From NCBI GenBank assembly GCA_051872535.1, contig JBJEDY010000007.1:1-20976 (forward strand): a DNA stretch of 20,976 nucleotides, written 5' to 3'. Source of the DNA: CAOJBM01 sp051872535 (GTDB lineage Bacteria > Bacillota_I > Bacilli_A > RF39 > UBA660). Numbering within the stretch: position 1 is the stretch's first letter; each line of letters begins with the position of its first letter. Of this stretch, positions 15,905-20,976 are shown piece by piece. The notes under the pieces were generated by a model, which was not told where the DNA came from, did not search any database, and saw nothing but the letters and a program-made list of their open reading frames with translations. Both the position numbers and the translations under genes were made by a program.

Positions 15905-15967
15905 AAGAATCACCTATTAATATTATTTTCTAAATAACTTTTTTTATGTAAATTAACTTTTTATTAG

Positions 15968-16003
15968 AAATAAAAAACATTAGATTTTTATCTCTAATGT
16001 TTT
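15968..16003 (-). terminator. Terminator of the YbbR-repeat gene
   Basis: An 11-bp perfect stem (15974-15984 with 15993-16003, 8-nt loop) is followed by a T-rich minus-strand run. It overlaps the stop codon at 16002-16004 and separates this gene from ku. Confidence 0.85.
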
Positions 16004-17222
16004 ATTTTGTTATTACAATTGTTATTTTATTATTAACAGTGTAGTTTACTCTTGAATCTTTATTATCAATTTGTACTTCTACTTCATGTTCTCCTTTTTT
16101 TAAATCTTTTAAATCAACATAAGCATCAATTGAATAACTACCCATACCATTAATAACACTCTCAGCACCTGTTACAACAATAACAACTTCTTTATCCTTT
16201 TCAGATTTAAATGATGCTGATAAACTAGAATCTAAATTTTTCATTTTAATATCACTAATTTTAATTTCTTTTTGAATAATATCTTCAAAAGATATTTTTA
16301 CATCACAATGAGTTTCACTAATTGATGTTACACCTTCTGGTTTAGCTAATGAAACTTTATATTCTTTTGAATCCTCATTTCCTAAACCTTCAACATCTAC
16401 TTCAACTTGAAGAGTTTCAATTTCATCTAAGGCTTTTTTAGAGCCATGTATAGTTACATAATTATCACCCATTATTTGAACTCGACCAATTGCTTTACCG
16501 TCAACTAATTTTCCTTTTGGAACAATTTCTATTTTAACACTTTTTGAAAAACTAGAAACTTGAACACGAGCTGTTACAGTAGTATCAATTTCAATATCTT
16601 TTATTTCTTTTCCATCTTCATCGTAAGCAATTATTTCTAGTTCATCAGTTTTATATTCTCCTTCTTCGTCAATGTCTAAATCTTTTATATCAATTAAAGC
16701 TTTAACACTATCAATCTTTTTAAGATCATTTTTATTTGCTTTAATTAAAATACTACTTGAAGATAAACTAACACTTTTAACACTTAATGGTTCTTTTAAT
16801 TTATCTTCATTTTTAAGTTCATAAGATAAAGATTTATATTCAGTACCCATCATTATTTCTTTGTCATATTCTTTAGTAGTATATTTACTACATTTTATAT
16901 ATGCATTAGTTTTAATCTTTTTACTATCTCTTTCAATAGCTACATAACCATCACATTTATCGCCATCTACTTCTAAATCTTTACTTTTTAAAACCTCATT
17001 TTCAATAAGCTCACTTATTAAAACATAGTTTCCATAATAGTAATCGTCTTTTATCCATTTTTCAGCTGCTTCTTCAGCTTTTTTTTCTACATTTTTATAA
17101 TGTTTACGATTATCATCATCTTTATCATCTTTATCACTATTAAAATATAAGAATCCTCCCACTCCGGCAGCTGCTATTGCTACAGCAATACCACCAATTA
17201 TTAACTTCTTTTTCTTTTCCAT
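16002..17222 (-). CDS. Membrane-anchored protein with pilin-like segment and YbbR-type repeats
   Basis: A 406-residue protein with a Lys-rich N terminus (MEKKKKL) and one hydrophobic anchor (about 7-27), followed by an Asp/Lys linker. Residues about 44-115 (helical start, ISELIENEVL, DGDKCDGYV, NAYIKC) resemble the pilin-like domain common in low-GC Gram-positive surface proteins. Cys90 and Cys111 could form a disulphide outside the membrane. The rest contains YbbR/CdaR-like repeats, each ending in a 'V-D-x-x-x-L-x-x-G' strand pattern: ALIDIKDL, VEVDVEGL and AYVDLKDLKKGEHEVEV. YbbR proteins control the CdaA diadenylate cyclase, but no cdaA or glmM is adjacent, so that role is not supported here. 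Ribosome site AAAGGAAGG, 8 nt before the ATG. Confidence 0.75.
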   Translation of the reverse strand: MEKKKKLIIGGIAVAIAAAGVGGFLYFNSDKDDKDDDNRKHYKNVEKKAEEAAEKWIKDDYYYGNYVLISELIENEVLKSKDLEVDGDKCDGYVAIERDSKKIKTNAYIKCSKYTTKEYDKEIMMGTEYKSLSYELKNEDKLKEPLSVKSVSLSSSSILIKANKNDLKKIDSVKALIDIKDLDIDEEGEYKTDELEIIAYDEDGKEIKDIEIDTTVTARVQVSSFSKSVKIEIVPKGKLVDGKAIGRVQIMGDNYVTIHGSKKALDEIETLQVEVDVEGLGNEDSKEYKVSLAKPEGVTSISETHCDVKISFEDIIQKEIKISDIKMKNLDSSLSASFKSEKDKEVVIVVTGAESVINGMGSYSIDAYVDLKDLKKGEHEVEVQIDNKDSRVNYTVNNKITIVITK

Positions 17223-17249
17223 TTTTACAACCTTCCTTTAATTAAGAAT

Positions 17250-17258
17250 ATTATATCA
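17250..17258 (-). promoter_or_regulatory. Extended -10 promoter of the YbbR-repeat gene
   Basis: The minus strand reads TGATATAAT: a perfect TATAAT at 17250-17255 preceded by TGn. No convincing -35. Predicted start near 17243, 20 nt before the ATG. Confidence 0.6.
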
Positions 17259-17297
17259 AATTATTAGAAGATATGCATATTATTTTTATAATTTATG

Positions 17298-17337
17298 TAT
17301 TAAAAAAGAAACTGAACTATTAATTAGGCAGTTTCTT
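17298..17337 (-). terminator. Terminator of the sigma factor gene
   Basis: A 9-bp perfect stem (17306-17314 with 17329-17337, 14-nt loop) is followed by TTTTTT on the minus strand, 50 bp after the sigma stop codon. Confidence 0.75.
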
Positions 17338-17387
17338 CTAATAATACTTTTAAATTTATAGAAATATTTGCTAAATCTTTTTCAGTT

Positions 17388-18578
17388 TTAGTTTGATATT
17401 TTTTTTGAGAGAGTTTTAACTTCACTACTATTGAAATTATACTTTGTATTTAAGTCTAGATTATATATATCTGTTTTAAAAGTACTACGCATAGTATTTA
17501 CAAAACAATTATACTTTTCTTCATCTTGCAAAATAGAATCTATTCTTTTTTTAATTAAATTAGATTTATTTAAATATTCATTTAAACTCATATTAAAATA
17601 ACGAGCATACTCTTCTTCATTTAAGTTATATTTTCCAAGAAGTAATTCATATAATATACTTCTTTCAACTTCATCAAAAGAATCCTTTAAATATAAATAT
17701 TTTATAATATCATTTGGATGAATTGGTTCTGTTTTTAGTTTATAGTATAAATCTTTTTCTATTTTTCTTATTTTTACTAAAGCTTCATCCTTTTTATCCA
17801 TTAAATCTTTTGTTATATTTAATACTTTTTGTTCTGATTGTTGAATTGCTTGATGACTAATACCAAATAATTTACCTGCTTCAGTATATTTAAAACCGCT
17901 ATCAGTTAATACAAAATGATAAAGAACAAAATATTGCATTGGTTTTAATAATTCTTTTAAAGCAATAAATAGTTCATAGTTATTTATTGCTTTAGCAATA
18001 CGTTCATCATATTGAGGATTATATGAATAACAATCACAATCTTCTTCTAAACTTTCTATATTAACAAATTCTATTTCTTTATCATTTCTAATATATTCTA
18101 AATTATTTTTAGATATTCTATAGCAAGATAACATTTCTGTTAACTCATCATCAGAACTTGTTTTATCCATATCGGAAAAATTATTATATTTATCCTTAGC
18201 TCTTTGAAGATAAATTGGTAATGAAATAGTATTTTCATGTTTTAATATTTCATATTTTATCTGACTTATAATTCGATTTGACGCATATGTTGTTAATGTG
18301 CCTTTATCTGGATCATAATTTTCAAGAGAAGATAATAATCCAAGATTTCCAGCTTGAACTAAATCCATGTATGATAAATAAGTTACTCCTTTAACAAATC
18401 TACGAGCAATTGATGCTACTAATCTTAAGTGTCCTATAAATAGTTCTTTTCTAGCTTCTAAATCGCCGTTTTTGTTTCTTACACCTAATTCATAAACCTT
18501 TTCTTTTGAAAGAATAGGAATTTTCTGAATTTCACGACAATATATTGATTCTATTTTTATATCTTTTTCTTTTTCCAT
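17388..18578 (-). CDS. Sigma-70 family RNA polymerase sigma factor with long C-terminal extension
   Basis: Directs RNA polymerase to promoters. The 396-residue protein has region 1.2-like sequence (about 14-40) and region 2 (about 39-111: LRLVASIARRFV, LVQAGNLGLLSSLENYDP, TLTTYASNRI, with TYA in place of the usual STYA). Region 3 linker follows (SLPIYLQRAKDK), then region 4 at about 205-260, whose helix-turn-helix is KYTEAGKLFGISHQAIQQSE. Sequence identity to housekeeping RpoD is partial, so this is an alternative or auxiliary factor. Residues about 261-396 extend beyond region 4, are helical and Lys/Glu/Tyr-rich, and match no domain I know. Start: GGCGGTGGGG site and ATG at 18578. The stop lies just after an A8 run; a one-base shift there would add 24 residues. 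Divergent from the SWIM gene. Confidence 0.88.
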   Translation of the reverse strand: MEKEKDIKIESIYCREIQKIPILSKEKVYELGVRNKNGDLEARKELFIGHLRLVASIARRFVKGVTYLSYMDLVQAGNLGLLSSLENYDPDKGTLTTYASNRIISQIKYEILKHENTISLPIYLQRAKDKYNNFSDMDKTSSDDELTEMLSCYRISKNNLEYIRNDKEIEFVNIESLEEDCDCYSYNPQYDERIAKAINNYELFIALKELLKPMQYFVLYHFVLTDSGFKYTEAGKLFGISHQAIQQSEQKVLNITKDLMDKKDEALVKIRKIEKDLYYKLKTEPIHPNDIIKYLYLKDSFDEVERSILYELLLGKYNLNEEEYARYFNMSLNEYLNKSNLIKKRIDSILQDEEKYNCFVNTMRSTFKTDIYNLDLNTKYNFNSSEVKTLSKKISN

Positions 18579-18598
18579 AACCCCACCGCCTAGGGCGT

Positions 18599-18607
18599 AT
18601 TATAACA
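18599..18607 (-). promoter_or_regulatory. Extended -10 promoter of the sigma factor gene
   Basis: The minus strand reads TGTTATAAT, i.e. TGn plus perfect TATAAT (18599-18604). The start would be near 18592, leaving a leader of about 14 nt that is mostly the GC-rich ribosome site. A 4-bp GC dyad (CGCC/GGCG) sits between the -10 and that site. Confidence 0.6.
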
Positions 18608-18690
18608 CATATATTTCTAATTTAAAAGATAAATACCACTTATTAAATAAATCGTAAAGATAAAAATTATTTAAACAATTATTATTTATA

Positions 18691-18699
18691 TGTTAAAAT
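18691..18699 (+). promoter_or_regulatory. Extended -10 promoter of the SWIM gene
   Basis: TGTTAAAAT: TGn plus TAAAAT (5 of 6 matches) at 18694-18699, with no clear -35. The ribosome site AGCGGTGG follows at about 18709-18716. Confidence 0.5.
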
Positions 18700-18719
18700 A
18701 ATTGAAAAGCGGTGGTTGT

Positions 18720-19736
18720 ATGAAAAATATTAGTGTATATATAAAGATTATCAATAAATACTTTAAAAAGAAAAAAACACTTCCTTTTATGGAATTATTA
18801 TTAGAAAATTACAATAATCGTAATATCTATCTTCGCATAGATTTTTATAAAAAGGAAAAAGTTTATAAACTTAGTTATATCGATTTAAATTCAATTGAAT
18901 CAACTAATATTGAGACTTGGATTAATAGTTGTTTAGTAGAACCTGATACAATTTATTATATTGAAGATATTATGTATAAGAACAAAGTAAATAATAATAT
19001 GGTTGAAGATAGTAATCATCGTGTTTGTTTTAATTTTTATTTAAAGGATTTTATTCATATTGAGTTTAATAGATTTTTACCAAAAGAATTGTATTTTCTA
19101 GTTGATGTTTTAATTCTTATGTTTAATAATTGTCCAAAGAAAATAGAAGGTTTCTTCTATGAAATGGTGGCTTATATTTCTGGAAATGCAAATAAATTTT
19201 ATTATAATGATGAGATATCTTTTAATTTAAAGAAAAGTAATATTGATAAGTTATTTTCTAAAGAAGAAATTGTCAAAGGTAAAAAGTATTATGAAGAAGA
19301 TACTGTTAAATTTTTAGAAAAAATTGAAGATAAGTATTTTGCACTTGTTGAAGGTATTGAAGAATTTGTCATTATAATTCAAGAAATTAAAGAAGGTAAA
19401 AAGATAAAAATTTTCTGTTCTTGTCCTAGTGATATTTATTGTAAACATTTATATGCTGTATTAACAGCAATTAGGAATAATATTTTTAAGCCTTTCTATA
19501 AAGTTGTTTATGAAGAAAATAAAACACCAATGTTAGATCGTTTAATGAACTTTAAGTTTTATCTTTGTGTCGGAATGGAACGAGAAGGGTTAAAAATAAT
19601 CAACAAGGATGGTAATATTGAAATTGTACCTGTTATTGATATTAATAACAAGTGCGGTTTTAAAGTAATAGAAGACGATGATAATTTGACACTATCTAAA
19701 AAAATGAGTTTAGTATCTATAAAAAATAGCGATTAA
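18720..19736 (+). CDS. SWIM zinc-finger protein
   Basis: A 338-residue protein with a SWIM motif, Cys233-x-Cys235-x5-Cys241-x-His243 (CSCPSDIYCKH). SWIM fingers bind zinc and serve DNA or protein contacts, often at the N terminus of SNF2 helicases. No helicase follows here, so the finger is used alone. The 230 residues before it are Lys/Tyr/Ile-rich with no motif I recognise, and the C-terminal 90 residues carry short strands. A TTG at 18702 is in frame but lies upstream of the ribosome site; the ATG at 18720, 3-4 nt after GCGGTGGTTGT, is the start. It is the only complete plus-strand gene here, head-to-head with the sigma factor (141 bp between starts), which suggests shared control but proves nothing. 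Its exact role is unknown. Confidence 0.82.
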   Translation: MKNISVYIKIINKYFKKKKTLPFMELLLENYNNRNIYLRIDFYKKEKVYKLSYIDLNSIESTNIETWINSCLVEPDTIYYIEDIMYKNKVNNNMVEDSNHRVCFNFYLKDFIHIEFNRFLPKELYFLVDVLILMFNNCPKKIEGFFYEMVAYISGNANKFYYNDEISFNLKKSNIDKLFSKEEIVKGKKYYEEDTVKFLEKIEDKYFALVEGIEEFVIIIQEIKEGKKIKIFCSCPSDIYCKHLYAVLTAIRNNIFKPFYKVVYEENKTPMLDRLMNFKFYLCVGMEREGLKIINKDGNIEIVPVIDINNKCGFKVIEDDDNLTLSKKMSLVSIKNSD

Positions 19737-19758
19737 CTTTATTAGTTATCGCTATTTT
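19722..19758. terminator. Bidirectional terminator between SWIM gene and surface protein gene
   Basis: A long stem (about 19722-19738 with 19743-19758, one bulged T) has A/T runs on both sides, so it can end the plus-strand SWIM transcript and the minus-strand surface-protein transcript. The SWIM stop codon lies in its left arm. Confidence 0.8.
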
Positions 19759-19791
19759 TATCTTTATATATTTTAATTTAATTATATATTA

Positions 19792-20976
19792 TTATGCCAA
19801 TACTAGGCGGAACGAAAAGGAGCTGACAGTCGTGCCCGTGTGCCTATGGAAGCCGAACTGGCCTGCGAGAACACCATTGCTGTAATCGCCGCCTCGAAAG
19901 AACCAAGGGTTAGACGAGTCTACGAAGTACGAATGGTCAGCGTACCAATTATTATGTTGTCTGTTATTTCCATCTTTGTCTGCATAGTAATAGAACGGCC
20001 CCATCTCACCAGTTGCATCTCCTAAGATTCTTTTACTATGTGTTGTCGAGCTACTACTTGCATCATATTCATCATAATATTTAGTATTATAAGTAGCTAA
20101 TGTTGTTGCATCAAATCCAGATGAACCATATGTATCTTTTCGATATGCTGCCATATACTCATAAGCTCCACCACTCATATCATATACTCCAGTAATGTTT
20201 CCTGTTGTACTTGCTTTATATCCTGTTGTTGTGTTATATGGAAGTGTTATATCACTACTTGTTCCAGATGTTCCTGGATATGAACTTTGATCTGTTCCAT
20301 CAACAGCAGCATATCCTGTTAAGTATCCTGAATTATTATTTATTCTTACTTCGGTATTAATTCCATATTTTGAATGACTTAATATAGCTACTGCTCCCCA
20401 TTCTGTATTTTTCATCATATGACTATCATTATCTCTTTGATAGTTGTATGCTGCTTCAAACATGGATTTTACCGTTTGGCTTCTAAGTGATGTTATTCCT
20501 GGTTTTACTGTTAGATTATTTATGTCTCCAGTTGTTTCAAATTTTGCTACCCATAAACCATTTGCATTCATACTTATAAATGCTGGATGTGTCATATAAT
20601 CTCCTACACCATTTTCAATTTTACAATTACCACTTGCTCCACTTGTCATTGGTGTTGTACATTCATTTGAATTACTATCTATTGTATTAGTTAAACCAAA
20701 CTTAATATTTATTTCTTTTGCAATGCTTCCTGTTGGAGTTTCAGATGTATAACCATCAGTTGTACCTAAATTAAATATTTCATAAGAATATTTTGGTATC
20801 CATACAAAGTATGCTTCAATATTATCTTCTGGTATTGTATCGCCACTATTATATGTCTTTGTATTATCTTCTAATATTACAGCATTTGCCCACTTCTTAT
20901 CTGTATAATCATACCATGCACTATATAAATCAGCTTTTGTTACTGTTCCATCATTTGCTATTGTTACTGGTACTAA
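19792..20976 (-). CDS. FGE/C-type-lectin-fold surface protein, probable DGR target (N terminus outside the window)
   Basis: The frame runs without a stop from the right edge to the TAA at 19792, 394 codons. A methionine at 20649 is internal, since the reading continues 109 codons beyond it to the edge. The first part (VWIPKYSYEIFN, MTSGA, THPAF, GLWVAKFETTG) and the later WGAVAILSHSKYG and GVYDMSGGAYEYMAAY match the formylglycine-generating-enzyme/SUMF1-like C-type-lectin fold seen in many Firmicutes surface proteins. The end, NPWFFRGGDYSNG then AGQFGF then FSFRLVLA, is the conserved skeleton of diversity-generating retroelement variable proteins, with the residues between replaced. Gly/Ser/Thr/Tyr-rich and cysteine-poor, consistent with export. 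The real start, signal peptide and promoter lie outside the window. Confidence 0.85.
   Translation of the reverse strand, partial: LVPVTIANDGTVTKADLYSAWYDYTDKKWANAVILEDNTKTYNSGDTIPEDNIEAYFVWIPKYSYEIFNLGTTDGYTSETPTGSIAKEINIKFGLTNTIDSNSNECTTPMTSGASGNCKIENGVGDYMTHPAFISMNANGLWVAKFETTGDINNLTVKPGITSLRSQTVKSMFEAAYNYQRDNDSHMMKNTEWGAVAILSHSKYGINTEVRINNNSGYLTGYAAVDGTDQSSYPGTSGTSSDITLPYNTTTGYKASTTGNITGVYDMSGGAYEYMAAYRKDTYGSSGFDATTLATYNTKYYDEYDASSSSTTHSKRILGDATGEMGPFYYYADKDGNNRQHNNWYADHSYFVDSSNPWFFRGGDYSNGVLAGQFGFHRHTGTTVSSFSFRLVLA
19795..19947 (-). other. Candidate DGR variable region (VR) at the gene's 3' end
   Basis: By hand count GC is 34/60 for 19801-19860 and 33/60 for 19861-19920, against roughly a quarter in the AT-rich genes around. 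Codons at the exposed positions are GAT, AGC, GTT, CTC, CAG, GGC, CAT, AGG, CAC, ACG, ACT, GTC, AGC and TCC, the pattern expected if AAY/AAG codons in a template were randomised at A. Framing residues (FFRGG, AG-x-F, FR-x-V-L) keep their codons. The left boundary is uncertain (near YADHSYFVDSS). Confidence 0.7.

Noticed and set aside
18585..18598. Leader hairpin controlling the sigma gene
   Set aside because: The GC dyad lies at or before the predicted transcript start, so it would not fold in the mRNA.
19840..20025. Plus-strand 61-codon frame over the DGR-like variable region
   Set aside because: It exists because the high-GC antisense region lacks stops; the minus-strand frame has the conserved motifs.
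19795..20040. GC-rich end of the surface gene as a horizontally acquired piece
   Set aside because: The gene frame and fold continue smoothly into it, and the GC rise fits A-targeted mutagenesis better than an insertion.
1..20976. UGA read as tryptophan (mycoplasma code)
   Set aside because: Long frames are intact with UGA as stop, the ligase ends in TGA, and tryptophan is TGG.
1..20976. CRISPR array, rRNA or prophage
   Set aside because: No regularly spaced direct repeats, no conserved rRNA sequence, and no phage structural genes are seen.

Overview
The window comes from a very AT-rich, low-GC Gram-positive bacterium. It probably belongs to the uncultured gut Bacilli/Mollicutes-related groups, judging by the A/T-ending codons, Lys/Asn/Ile-rich proteins, Shine-Dalgarno sites of the AGGTGAT or GGAGG type, and AddAB in place of RecBCD. 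UGA is a stop here: it ends the DNA ligase gene and tryptophan is TGG throughout, so this is not the mycoplasma code. Almost all genes are on the minus strand. The exceptions are a truncated gene end at the left edge and one SWIM zinc-finger gene near the right edge.

Layout, left to right: (1) the 3' end of a Cys-rich plus-strand gene and a shared bidirectional terminator; (2) addA and addB, overlapping by 17 bp, preceded in transcription order by three unknown genes (62-residue membrane protein, 393-residue cytosolic protein, 193-residue membrane-anchored protein); (3) a small fragment of an XRE-type HTH gene overlapping the end of a hybrid sensor histidine kinase, then an adenylate-forming (acyl-CoA synthetase-like) enzyme with eroded motifs; (4) a roughly 500-bp gap rich in inverted repeats, a small unknown gene and tRNA-His(GTG); (5) an NHEJ operon of Ku, a stand-alone ATP-dependent ligase and a stand-alone phosphoesterase-polymerase protein; (6) a membrane-anchored pilin-like/YbbR-repeat protein; (7) a sigma-70-family factor with a long C-terminal extension, divergent from the SWIM gene; (8) at the right edge, a large secreted or surface protein of the FGE/C-type-lectin kind, truncated at its N terminus by the window end.

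Functionally, two double-strand-break repair routes sit in one window: end resection for recombination (AddAB) and end joining (Ku, ligase, phosphoesterase-polymerase). The most striking signal is the last 50 or so codons of the right-edge gene. They jump to about 55% GC in AT-rich surroundings, use NNC/NNT/NNG codons at the exposed positions of a conserved RGG-x-Y...AG-x-F-x-F...FR-x-V-L frame, and look like the variable region of a diversity-generating retroelement (DGR) target. No template repeat or reverse transcriptase is visible in this window.

Several minus-strand genes have a GTG inside the Shine-Dalgarno sequence in frame with the real ATG. I used the downstream ATG in those cases.
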